Assembly: GCA_036821905.1 (NCBI GenBank)
Contig: DAISIR010000007.1
Span: forward strand, 1 to 64,000
Source: Brooklawnia sp937867175
GTDB lineage: Bacteria; Actinomycetota; Actinomycetes; Propionibacteriales; Propionibacteriaceae
Direction: 5' to 3'
Length of the DNA stretch: 64,000 bases
The notes under the pieces are model-generated. The model searched no databases. It was given only the letters and a program-made list of their open reading frames with translations, and was not told the origin of the DNA. Positions 18,089 through 26,027 of this stretch are shown here, in pieces. The position numbers and the translations under genes are program-made. Numbering within the stretch: the first letter of the stretch is position 1; every line of letters starts with the position of its first letter.

Positions 18089-19162
18089 TCAGCCGACGCG
18101 GTGCAGCCAGCCGTAGAGGTCGGGCTCGGTGCCGAACTGGATGCCGGTCAGGTGGGCACGCAGTTCGCGGGTCTTGGTGCCGGGGGTGCCGTCGCCGACC
18201 ACCAACTCCAGGTCGGGCGTCTTGATCCCGATGACCGGGCTGACCACCGCCGCGGTGCCGCAGGCCAGTGCCTCGGTGATCACTCCCGATTCGATGCCGG
18301 CGCACAACTCGGCGAACCCGAGTGGACGCTCGACCGCGCGCAACCCGTGGGCGGCGGCGATGGTGAGCAGAGAGTCGCGGGTGATGCCGGCCAGGATCTG
18401 CCCGTTGAGGGCGGGGGTGACCAGTTCGCCGTCCGCGGTCACGACGAGAAAGTTCATCGTCCCGCTCTCCTCCACCCAGCTGCGGGTCGCCGAGTCGAGC
18501 CAGAGCACCTGCCCACAGCCCTGCGCGTGCGCCTCGTTTTCGGCGATCATCGACGCACCGTAGTTGCCGCCGCACTTCGCGTCCCCCGTGCCGCCGACCA
18601 TCGAGCGGGCGTAGTGCGGGCTGACCCACAGCTTCAGCGGATCTGGGTAGAACGGCATCACTGGCATGCCGAGGCAGACGTAGGTGTACTCGTTGGACGC
18701 CCGGACGCCGATCAGGGTCTCGGAACCGAACATGAACGGACGCAGGTACAGGCTCTGGTCGGGCGCGCTGGGCACCCAGTCGAGGTTGAGTTCGACCAGC
18801 CGGGTGACCGAGTCGAGGAAGTCCGAGATCGGCAGCGGCGGCATCTGCATCCGTTCGGCAGAACGGGCGAATCTGGCGGCATTCATCTCGGGACGGAAGA
18901 GCCAGACCGAACCGTCAGCATGCCGGAAGGCTTTCAGGCCCTCGAAGATCTCTTGGCCGTACTGCAGCGCCGCCAGCCCAGGATGCATGGGGATCGGGCC
19001 GGTAGCCACCAGCGCATGGTCGTGCCAGCCGGCCTCGGGCGTCCAGACCGCGCGCGCCATGTGGTCGACGAAGTAGCGGCCGAACCCCGGGTCGACCAGG
19101 GCGGCTGTGATCTTGTCAGCTGGGGTGCGTGGGACGCTGGGGTCTGCGGCGAAGGTGGCCAT
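18089..19162 (-). CDS. ilvE: Branched-chain amino acid aminotransferase
   Basis: PLP-dependent transaminase that interconverts leucine, isoleucine and valine with their 2-oxo acids. The 357-residue length is that of the BCAT type shared by actinobacteria and eukaryotes. Diagnostic blocks are GQEIFEGLKAFRHADG, the PLP-lysine segment GDAKCGGNYGAS near residue 193, the EESGTMNFLVV loop, and ITEALACGTAAVVSPV. The N-terminus (PADKITAALVDPGFGRYFVDHM) is also typical. The exporter pair azlCD for branched-chain amino acids is encoded nearby on the same strand. Confidence 0.95.
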   Translation of the reverse strand: MATFAADPSVPRTPADKITAALVDPGFGRYFVDHMARAVWTPEAGWHDHALVATGPIPMHPGLAALQYGQEIFEGLKAFRHADGSVWLFRPEMNAARFARSAERMQMPPLPISDFLDSVTRLVELNLDWVPSAPDQSLYLRPFMFGSETLIGVRASNEYTYVCLGMPVMPFYPDPLKLWVSPHYARSMVGGTGDAKCGGNYGASMIAENEAHAQGCGQVLWLDSATRSWVEESGTMNFLVVTADGELVTPALNGQILAGITRDSLLTIAAAHGLRAVERPLGFAELCAGIESGVITEALACGTAAVVSPVIGIKTPDLELVVGDGTPGTKTRELRAHLTGIQFGTEPDLYGWLHRVG

Positions 19163-19252
19163 GGACGCGAGTCTAGTGGCGAGGTCGGACGCCCCCTTCC
19201 CGAGGTGAACAATGTCGTCGTCAGCCTGGCCGTCCAGCGCAGCTGAGATGGC

Positions 19253-20662
19253 TCACCCCTCGTTGACGTTCTCCACTTGGTGCAGACGGCGACCGGCCTC
19301 CGAGATGGACCCGCTGAGCGAGGGGTAGACGGTGAACGCCAACGACGCCTGGTCGACGGTGAGGCGGGCAGAAACACACAGCGAAACCGCGTAGATCAGC
19401 TCGCTGGCGCCCGGTGCCACCACCACCCCGCCCACGATGATGCCGGTCTGCGGTAGGCAGAAGAGCTTGATGAAGCCGTCGTAGTGCGCCTGCATCTTCG
19501 CCCGCGGGTTCCACTTCAACTCCACCATGACGGTGCGGGCACTGATGTGGCCGGCGTCCACCTGCTCCTGGGTGACCCCGACGGTCGCAATCTCGGGGGC
19601 GGTGAAGACGTTGGACGCGACAGATCGCAGGTCGAGCGGACGCACCGCTTCCCCGAGGGAGTGCCAGACCGCGATGCGGCCCTGCATGGCGGCCACCGAG
19701 GCGAGCGGGAAGACCCCGGTCACATCACCAGCGGCATAGACCCCGCGGGCGTTGGTGCGTGACATCCGGTCCACCTCTATGTGGCCGCTCGGCTTGAGGG
19801 TCACGCCGTTCTCGATCAGGCCGAGGCCTTCGGTGTTGGGGATCGAACCGACCGCCATCAGCAGGTGACTGCCGCTGACGGTGCGCCCGTCAGCCAGCGT
19901 GAGCTCGACCCCGTCCCCGACCACGCGGGCCGACTGAGCCCTCGAGCGCGGCATTATCGTCATGCCGGACTTCTCGAAGACCTCCTGGATCACCGCGGCG
20001 GCATCGGGGTCCTCGCTCGGCAACACCATGGCACGAGACGAAACCAGCACGACGTCGGCGCCGAGCTGGCGACAGGCGCTGGCGAACTCGGCACCGGTCA
20101 CGCCGGAGCCGACCACGATCAACCGTTCCGGCAATTCGGTGAGGTTGTACAGCTGCTTCCAGGTGAGGATACGTTCGCCGTCCGGTCGAGCGTCGGGCAG
20201 CTCGCGAGGCCGCGTCCCGGTCGCCAGCAGGATCATGTCTGCCGGGAACCGGCGCATGCCCTCGTCGGTCTCGGCGAGCACCACCCGGTTGTTCAGCAGC
20301 CGGCCGCGTCCCTGCACAATTTGGACGCCCTCGGCGCGGAGCCGGTCGTCGACGTCGTGGCTCTGCTCGGTGGCAAGCTGCATCAGCCGCTGATTGATCT
20401 CGGCGAGGTCGACCTTGATGGCCTCCCGCGGATGGTTGAGCGAAGGGTCGACCGGCACGATGCCCAACTCGCGGCTGTGCCGAACCCGGATCATTACCTC
20501 GGCGGTGGCGATCAGCGATTTCGACGGCACCACATCTGTCAGCACGGCTGCCCCACCGACGCCGTCCCGCTCGATCAGGGTGACGTGGCCGCCCAACTGC
20601 GTCGCCACCATGGCGGCTTCGTACCCGCCGGGACCGCCACCGATGATCACCACGTTCGCCAT
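19253..20662 (-). CDS. lpdA: LpdA-like NAD(P)H-quinone dehydrogenase (flavoprotein disulfide reductase family)
   Basis: A 469-residue FAD enzyme with the lipoamide dehydrogenase fold: FAD motif VVIIGGGPGGYEAA at the start, NAD(P) motif VVGSGVTGAEFASA mid-chain, and AAGDVTGVFPLASVA. The redox-active CxxxxC is missing: the segment reads GVGGAAVLTDVVPSKS with no cysteine. It therefore cannot act as a disulfide reductase. It fits the mycobacterial LpdA (Rv3303c-type) group, which reduces quinones. ATG 20662 begins right at the FAD motif; a TTG six codons earlier is less likely. It follows azlD after 34 bases on the same strand. Confidence 0.83.
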   Translation of the reverse strand: MANVVIIGGGPGGYEAAMVATQLGGHVTLIERDGVGGAAVLTDVVPSKSLIATAEVMIRVRHSRELGIVPVDPSLNHPREAIKVDLAEINQRLMQLATEQSHDVDDRLRAEGVQIVQGRGRLLNNRVVLAETDEGMRRFPADMILLATGTRPRELPDARPDGERILTWKQLYNLTELPERLIVVGSGVTGAEFASACRQLGADVVLVSSRAMVLPSEDPDAAAVIQEVFEKSGMTIMPRSRAQSARVVGDGVELTLADGRTVSGSHLLMAVGSIPNTEGLGLIENGVTLKPSGHIEVDRMSRTNARGVYAAGDVTGVFPLASVAAMQGRIAVWHSLGEAVRPLDLRSVASNVFTAPEIATVGVTQEQVDAGHISARTVMVELKWNPRAKMQAHYDGFIKLFCLPQTGIIVGGVVVAPGASELIYAVSLCVSARLTVDQASLAFTVYPSLSGSISEAGRRLHQVENVNEG

Positions 20663-20696
20663 GGCGACATTGTGTCGCAACTCGCGCGCCGGGAGG

Positions 20697-21005
20697 CTAG
20701 ATCAGGTTGATCAGGGCCTCGGTGACCAGCACAGCCGCTGCCGCGAAGAGCGCGACAAGCAACAGCGAACCGCGACGCACGGCCACGATCACCGCCACCC
20801 CGAGCGCGACCAGTCCCGAGACCCGCGATTCGGTGGCGAAGATGATCGCCGGGATCGTCATCGCCGTCAACACCGCAAAGGGCACGTAATGGAGGAAGTC
20901 AAGCAGCCAGGGGTTGGTGATGCGCTTGCGCAGCGCGACCAACGGCACAGCGCGGAGCAGGTAGGTGACTGCGGCCATCACCGCGATGGCGCCCCACAGG
21001 TTCAA
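20697..21005 (-). CDS. azlD: AzlD-family branched-chain amino acid transporter small subunit
   Basis: A 102-residue hydrophobic protein with three to four membrane segments. It contains the AzlD signature TYLLRAVPLVALRKRI and then FLHYVPFAVLTAMTIP. With AzlC it forms a two-component exporter (BrnFE type) that expels branched-chain amino acids and methionine. The start is TTG 21005, which overlaps the azlC stop as TTGA, the usual coupling for this pair; longer in-frame extensions read through azlC in the wrong frame. Confidence 0.87.
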   Translation of the reverse strand: MNLWGAIAVMAAVTYLLRAVPLVALRKRITNPWLLDFLHYVPFAVLTAMTIPAIIFATESRVSGLVALGVAVIVAVRRGSLLLVALFAAAAVLVTEALINLI

Positions 21006-21718
21006 TGCGCCACCTCCGCCGTCTCGGGACGCGGCCGATGCTGTGGCAGCCAGGTCGCGGCCGCCGCCGCGACGACGATGGTGACGATGATGATCCGCCA
21101 ACCGACTTCGAGCCGATCGATCCCGGCGAGCAGGCTGCTCAACCCGGCAGCGCCCAGCACCACGGCCAAAACTTGCCACGATCCGGCGGCCGCCGGCACC
21201 ACGATCGCCACGAACATGGCGTAGAGCAGCACCCCGAATGCCGACACCAGCCGCGCCGGGAGCACTTCGCCAGCCGCTGCTCCAACGATGGTGCCGCTCG
21301 TCCAACCAATGATCGGCAAGACCATGGACGCGGCGTAGTCGCCGAAGCCGACCTGGCGCCTGCCCATGCCCAGGGCATAGATCTCGTCGGTGATGCCGGC
21401 CGCCAGCAGCAACCGCCGGCCTGTGCCGACCCGGGGCCCCAGACGCTGCCCCAGCGAGATCGCCATCAGCACATAGCGCAGGTTGACCAGCGCCACACCG
21501 ATCGCCAGCTCGAGGTAGCTGCCCTGGGCGCCGATGATCGTGATCCCGGCGAACTGGCCGGAGCTGGACAGGTTGGTGAAGCTGATCAGCCCAGCAAGGA
21601 CGGGCGGCACGCCCATCCGGGCGCAGTACAAGCCGAACGCCAACGAAACGGTGAAGTAACCCAGTGCGATCGGGATCGAATCGCGCAGGGCAGCCGCGGC
21701 TGGGTTCGGGGTGGTCAT
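21002..21718 (-). CDS. azlC: AzlC-family branched-chain amino acid exporter large subunit
   Basis: A 238-residue polytopic inner-membrane protein. Family features include ALRDSIPIALGYFTVSLAFG near the N-terminus, SSSGQFAGITIIG, and VNLRYVLMAISLGQRL. It partners with the overlapping azlD gene. ATG 21718 starts at the conserved region; an ATG at 21805 would add 29 residues encoded inside a repeat element and is rejected. Expression may be tied to branched-chain amino acid levels, since ilvE is in the same run of genes; no regulator of the Lrp type is adjacent. Confidence 0.87.
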   Translation of the reverse strand: MTTPNPAAAALRDSIPIALGYFTVSLAFGLYCARMGVPPVLAGLISFTNLSSSGQFAGITIIGAQGSYLELAIGVALVNLRYVLMAISLGQRLGPRVGTGRRLLLAAGITDEIYALGMGRRQVGFGDYAASMVLPIIGWTSGTIVGAAAGEVLPARLVSAFGVLLYAMFVAIVVPAAAGSWQVLAVVLGAAGLSSLLAGIDRLEVGWRIIIVTIVVAAAAATWLPQHRPRPETAEVAH

Positions 21719-21763
21719 CGCGCCACACCCTACCCGTCCAGGACGCGAGGGCCCGCGCCGGAG

Positions 21764-21811
21764 TGGGTGCACAAAATGCCGGTCTGCCGGTTCCTGCGCA
21801 CCCATTGCCGG
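21764..21811. repeat. 48-bp palindromic repeat, left copy
   Basis: A 48-base element that is 46/48 identical and in the same orientation to 22901-22948. It contains an imperfect inverted repeat (TGGGTGCACA at 21764-21773, TGCGCACCCA at 21795-21804, one mismatch) around two GCCGG copies, then ATTGCCGG. It lies 46 bases upstream of azlC, in the divergent gap to the AbiEi/DUF559-type gene. Confidence 0.85.
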
Positions 21812-21928
21812 TTTGCGCGGGACAGAGGTGTTGTCTTGGGGCGGTCAGGTGCTGTCTGTTCGCGTGATGGTGTTGGCCGCGACGCGTCGACGACCCGTGC
21901 CGGGGCCCCAGCGGGCGAAACTGCCAGC

Positions 21929-22882
21929 ATGCACCCCCGAACCTCCATCCCTGAGGCCGTGCGTTCCGTCGCCGCCGAACAGGCCAGGGTCATCAGCGTC
22001 GAGCAGGCCAAGACGCTGGGCCTGACCACCACGCAGTTGCGGCGCTACTTGGACGAAGGGCATTGGACTCGACTTGCCCACGGCATCTACCTCGTCGGCC
22101 CGCCGCCACCGGACTGGTTCTCGCTGGTCTGGGCAGGAGCGCTGTACGCCGGTCCAGCGGCCGCGGTGGCCGGATTTGCTGCGGCGCGACTTTGGGGTTT
22201 GACCGCCCACGAGCAGACACCGGTCTCGATTGTCCTGCCCCACAGTGCGCGGGCGCGAGCAGATTCCGCCTGGTGGGAGTTCACCCGGCGGCGGTCATCC
22301 TTTCGGATCGTGGGCAGCCCGCCACGGCTATCAGTTGAACAGACCGTTCTGGACTTGTGCCGGCTCGAGCCGGAGCGCAGCGCCCATTGGGTCACCCAAG
22401 CGGTCGGAGCCCGCCGCACCACCGTTGTGCGACTGCGGACAGAGCTTGCAGATCTCCAGCGCCACCCCGCGCGTCGGCAACTGGGTCAACTCCTGGCCGA
22501 TGTCGGGCAAGGCGCGCAGAGCCCGTTGGAGCTGGTCTACCTGCGCGACATCGAGCGCGCCCACGGGTTGCCGGCGGGTCGCCGTCAGGCAAGAAGCGGC
22601 GGCTTTTGGGTCGACGTTGCCTACGACCTCGGTTTGATGGTCGAACTGGATGGGCGGCGCGGTCATGGGGGAGCAGATGCCTTCCGAGACATGGACCGGG
22701 ACAACTTCCATGCCATGCACGGCATCGGAACGCTCCGCTTCGGCTGGCAGCAATGCCAAGCTGAACCATGCCGGGTCGCGACGATGGTGGCGGTTCGGTT
22801 GCAGGCATTGGGTTGGGTCGGCGAAATGTCGACCTGCCGTCGCTGCAGGTTGGTGCCGCCGAGGGATCTGCTTCACGGCTGA
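21929..22882 (+). CDS. AbiEi-type winged-helix plus DUF559 (Vsr-like nuclease fold) protein
   Basis: A 317-residue protein with two parts. Residues ~15-75 (AEQARVISVEQAKTLGLTTTQLRRYLDEGHWTRLAHGIYLVG) match the N-terminal winged helix of AbiEi antitoxins. The C-terminal ~100 residues (WVDVAYDLGLMVELDGRRGHGG...DMDRDN) match DUF559, a Vsr/restriction-endonuclease-like fold with ELDG as the putative metal site. Proteins with this pairing are common in actinobacteria, often as several paralogues, and their role is unresolved; no AbiEii toxin gene is adjacent. The gene is bracketed by two 48-bp direct repeats and is the only rightward gene between two leftward units, which suggests insertion as a cassette. 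ATG 21929 is the first start at the conserved region. Confidence 0.75.
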   Translation: MHPRTSIPEAVRSVAAEQARVISVEQAKTLGLTTTQLRRYLDEGHWTRLAHGIYLVGPPPPDWFSLVWAGALYAGPAAAVAGFAAARLWGLTAHEQTPVSIVLPHSARARADSAWWEFTRRRSSFRIVGSPPRLSVEQTVLDLCRLEPERSAHWVTQAVGARRTTVVRLRTELADLQRHPARRQLGQLLADVGQGAQSPLELVYLRDIERAHGLPAGRRQARSGGFWVDVAYDLGLMVELDGRRGHGGADAFRDMDRDNFHAMHGIGTLRFGWQQCQAEPCRVATMVAVRLQALGWVGEMSTCRRCRLVPPRDLLHG

Positions 22883-22900
22883 GGTGACCCGGTCGGACAG

Positions 22901-22948
22901 TGGGTGCACAAAATGCCGGTCTGCCGGGTTCTGCGCACCCATTGCCGG
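22901..22948. repeat. 48-bp palindromic repeat, right copy
   Basis: Second copy of the element at 21764-21811, same orientation, two substitutions. The internal inverted repeat (TGGGTGCACA / TGCGCACCCA) is preserved. It starts 19 bases after the stop of the AbiEi/DUF559-type gene and ends one base before the nadE stop codon on the other strand. Confidence 0.85.
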
Positions 22949-22949
22949 G

Positions 22950-24992
22950 TCAGGGCGCGGTCGGGACGCTCGCCAAGTCGGCCAGCCAGAGCCTTGAGGA
23001 CGCATCCGAGGGCATCCGCCAGTCACCGCGCGGCGAGAGCGAACCGCCGGCGAGCACCTTCGGGCCGTTCGGCATCGCAGACCGCTTGAACTGGTTGGCG
23101 AAGAAGCGTCTGCCGAAAACCTCGAGCCAGCCCTTGATGGTCGCCAGATCGTAGGCCACCCGCTCCTGCTCGGGGTAGCCGGCCGGCCACAGCCCCTGCC
23201 CGGCGTCCTGCCAGGCGTGCTGGGCGAGGAAGGCGATACGGCTGGGACGCAGGCCATGGCGCAGCATCCAATAGAGGAAAAAATCGTGCAGATTGTAAGG
23301 GCCTATGGTGTCTTGGGTTGACTGCGGCTTGGCGTCGCCGACCGTGGGCACCAGCTCGGGAGTGATCTCGGTGTCGAGGATCGACTGCAGCACCGTGTTG
23401 ACCCGGGCGCTGAAAGCGCCGGTGCTGATCACCCATCTGATCAGGTGCTGCATCAGTGTCTTGGGGACGCCGGCGTTCACCCCGTAATGGCTCATCTGGT
23501 CGCCGACCCCGTAGGTGCACCAGCCGAGCGCCAGCTCCGACAGGTCGCCGGTGCCCAGCACCAAGCCGTGGCGCTGGTTGGCGATCCGGAACAGGTAGTC
23601 GGTGCGCAATCCGGCCTGCACATTCTCGAAGGTGACGTCGTACTGGTCGAGCGGATGACCCAGGTCGGCGAGCATCTGCTCGGCGGCCGGGCGGATGTCG
23701 AGGGTGTCGAACGTGCAACCGAGCGAGGTGGCCAGTTCGGTGGCGTTGTTGCGGGTATGGGCGGTGGTGGCGAAGCCGGGCATCGTGAAGGCCAGGATGT
23801 CGCTGCGCGGGCGGCCCGCCTCGTCCATCGCCCGGGCGGCGACCAGCAGCGCCTGGGTGGAGTCCAACCCGCCCGAGACGCCGATGACCAACTTGGAGCT
23901 GCCGACCGCCGCCAGCCGCTGCTTGAGCGCATAGACCTGGATCGAATAGGCCTCGTAGCAGTCCTGGGCGAGCCGCGACTCGTCGTCCGGGACGAACGGG
24001 AAGCGGTCCACCGTGCGGCGCAACCCGATGTCGGTGCGCGGCGGGTCGAGGGTGAACAGCACCCGTCGGTAGGCGCAGGTCGGCCGCGGGTTCTGCTCGG
24101 CGCAGTCGTTGAAGCTGCCCTGCCGCAACCGCTCCTGACCAAGCAGGTTGAGATCGACATCGGCGATGCACCAGGTGGAATCGTTCGGGAAGCGTTCGCT
24201 GGTGGCCAGCAGCGAACCATTCTCGTGGATCGAGGTCTGCCCATCCCAGGACAGGTCGGTGGACGACTCGCCCGGTCCGGTCGCGGCATAGATGTAGGCG
24301 GACAGGTCGCGGGACGAGGCGCTGCGGCACAGCAGCTCCCGGTCGACCGCGCGTCCGACGGTGATCGGGGAACCGGACAGGTTCGCGATGACCGTGGCAC
24401 CGGCCATCGCCGCGTGCGTGCTGGGCGGCAGCGGCACCCAGGCGTCCTCGCAGATCTCGACCGCCAGCACGAAGCCGGGCAGGTCGGCGGCCTGAAAGAG
24501 GAGCTGGGTGCCGAACGGCACTGCCTCGCCCCCACGCACACCCGGCAGCGCGATTTCGGTCGCGGCGCAGCCGGCGCCGGACGCGAAGTGCCGCTTCTCG
24601 TAGAACTCGCGGTAGTTCGGTAGATAGCTCTTGGGCACCACGCCCAGCACCCGGCCGCGGTGCAGCACCACCGCGCAGTTGTAGAGCCGGTTGCCGTTGC
24701 GCAGTGGCGCGCCGACGACGAGAACCGGCAGCAGTTCGGCAGACGCCGCCCTGACCTGCTCGACCGCCGCGCGGGTGGCGTCCAGCACGACCTCGTTCAG
24801 CAGCAGGTCGTCGATCGAGTAACCGGTCAGGCAGAGCTCGGGGAAGACCACCAGGCCGACCCCGTCCGCGGCGAGTGCCTGCGCGATCTCAATGACGGTG
24901 GCCGCATTGTCCGGTGGGATGCCGATCGACGTGCGGGAACTGCACGCCGCGACTCGCAGGAACCCCTGGTCATAGGCGGAACTGAAATTCAC
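22950..24992 (-). CDS. nadE: Glutamine-dependent NAD+ synthetase
   Basis: Converts nicotinic acid adenine dinucleotide to NAD+ using ATP and glutamine. From GTG 24992 it is 680 residues, the size of the mycobacterial enzyme. The N-terminal nitrilase-type glutaminase has the Glu-Lys-Cys triad: FPELCLTGYS near 50, PKSYLPNYREF near 122 and EICEDAW near 179. The C-terminal synthetase has the P-loop SGGLDST near 367, then the NQRHGLVLGTGDLSELALGW region. GTG 24992 gives MNFSSAYDQGFLRVAAC, the standard N-terminus; a further upstream ATG (25010) adds six unconserved codons. Its stop sits next to the right copy of the 48-bp repeat. Confidence 0.94.
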   Translation of the reverse strand: MNFSSAYDQGFLRVAACSSRTSIGIPPDNAATVIEIAQALAADGVGLVVFPELCLTGYSIDDLLLNEVVLDATRAAVEQVRAASAELLPVLVVGAPLRNGNRLYNCAVVLHRGRVLGVVPKSYLPNYREFYEKRHFASGAGCAATEIALPGVRGGEAVPFGTQLLFQAADLPGFVLAVEICEDAWVPLPPSTHAAMAGATVIANLSGSPITVGRAVDRELLCRSASSRDLSAYIYAATGPGESSTDLSWDGQTSIHENGSLLATSERFPNDSTWCIADVDLNLLGQERLRQGSFNDCAEQNPRPTCAYRRVLFTLDPPRTDIGLRRTVDRFPFVPDDESRLAQDCYEAYSIQVYALKQRLAAVGSSKLVIGVSGGLDSTQALLVAARAMDEAGRPRSDILAFTMPGFATTAHTRNNATELATSLGCTFDTLDIRPAAEQMLADLGHPLDQYDVTFENVQAGLRTDYLFRIANQRHGLVLGTGDLSELALGWCTYGVGDQMSHYGVNAGVPKTLMQHLIRWVISTGAFSARVNTVLQSILDTEITPELVPTVGDAKPQSTQDTIGPYNLHDFFLYWMLRHGLRPSRIAFLAQHAWQDAGQGLWPAGYPEQERVAYDLATIKGWLEVFGRRFFANQFKRSAMPNGPKVLAGGSLSPRGDWRMPSDASSRLWLADLASVPTAP

Positions 24993-25083
24993 TTTCCGAG
25001 CGTCCCACAAACGTCGTGCTCACGAAGGCGCCGGCGCGCATGCTGCACCGAGCAGGCGCGCCGACGGCACCGCGGGTAGCGGC

Positions 25084-25956
25084 TCAGAGCAGCGAAATGG
25101 TCTGACCGAGCAGGTGGGTCTTGCCGGCGGGGACGACGATCGATTGCTCCCGGGTGTTGACGGCCTCAACGCAGACCATGCCAGTCCATTCGTCGTCGCC
25201 GAAGTCGGCCATCGCGGCGGCCTTGGCGATCCAGGGGTTCCAGACGACGGTCTGGCTGGAGCCGACCTTCTCGACCTGGATCGTTCGCCCCCAAGCCTCG
25301 TCGACGATGCGGGTCGACTCCTCCGACTCATAGACCCGGTCGGTCTCGCCGGTGAAATCGACGGCGCCGGACTGTAGCTGGGTCTGGTTGGTGAGCCGGT
25401 CACTGAAGGCGGCGCCGTCCAAGCCCTCGACGCGGGTCTTCTTGATGTCGCCGACGGCGAAGTAGGTGTGCAGGCCCCCCTCGAACCGCAGGTCTTCGGC
25501 GCCGGCGGTCACCATGAGTTGCACCGACAGTGCCCGGCCCATCGAAACCTGCAATCCGAGGGTGAAGTCACGTGGCATATCGGAGGTGAGGTGCTCGGGG
25601 ACCTCCCAGCCCTCCAGCCCGAACAGCATCGTCGCGACGCCGGCCGGGCTGACCTGCGCGTGACGAAGGTGCCACTCGGAGAGCCGGGCGAAGCCGTGGG
25701 CGGGGGCCTTGTCGTTGTCGGCGCCGGCACCGAACCACGGCCAGATGATCGGGATGCCGCCCCGAATCGCCTTGCCGGGCTCGAACACCGAGGACGCACT
25801 CAGCCACAGCACCGGGCGCGCGCCGGCGGGCGTCCACTCGGCGACATGGGCGCCATTGGTGTAGATGACGCCCTGCGCGGCCGGCGTGTCGACTTTGATG
25901 CCGGGCAGGGGTGTCTCGAAGGCGGTGAGGCCCTCAGGGAGTTCAAGTTCGGTCAT
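25084..25956 (-). CDS. D-hexose-6-phosphate mutarotase (aldose 1-epimerase family)
   Basis: A 290-residue galactose-mutarotase-fold enzyme that interconverts anomers of glucose 6-phosphate. It shows the YeaD-type sequence: RGGIPIIWPWFG (phosphate-binding arginine region), HGFARLSEW with the catalytic His, HTYFAVGDI and a late VWNPWIAKAA. A C-terminal Glu in CVEAVN is the expected base. It stands alone between nadE and nagA and may serve the hexose-phosphate pools fed by the PTS and amino-sugar genes. Confidence 0.88.
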   Translation of the reverse strand: MTELELPEGLTAFETPLPGIKVDTPAAQGVIYTNGAHVAEWTPAGARPVLWLSASSVFEPGKAIRGGIPIIWPWFGAGADNDKAPAHGFARLSEWHLRHAQVSPAGVATMLFGLEGWEVPEHLTSDMPRDFTLGLQVSMGRALSVQLMVTAGAEDLRFEGGLHTYFAVGDIKKTRVEGLDGAAFSDRLTNQTQLQSGAVDFTGETDRVYESEESTRIVDEAWGRTIQVEKVGSSQTVVWNPWIAKAAAMADFGDDEWTGMVCVEAVNTREQSIVVPAGKTHLLGQTISLL

Positions 25957-26027
25957 GTCACCCTAAGTTACGCGTCACCAGCGGGTTCTGGGCATTCGGA
26001 GCACCCTGCTGCTGCTGATCGGCCAGG

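Noticed and set aside
21718..21805. N-terminal extension of AzlC starting at ATG 21805
   Set aside because: The added 29 residues are encoded by the 48-bp repeat, and the conserved AzlC region starts after ATG 21718.
21764..22948. Insertion sequence flanked by terminal repeats
   Set aside because: No transposase is encoded between the repeats, and they are direct rather than inverted with respect to each other; a cassette or repeat pair is a better description.
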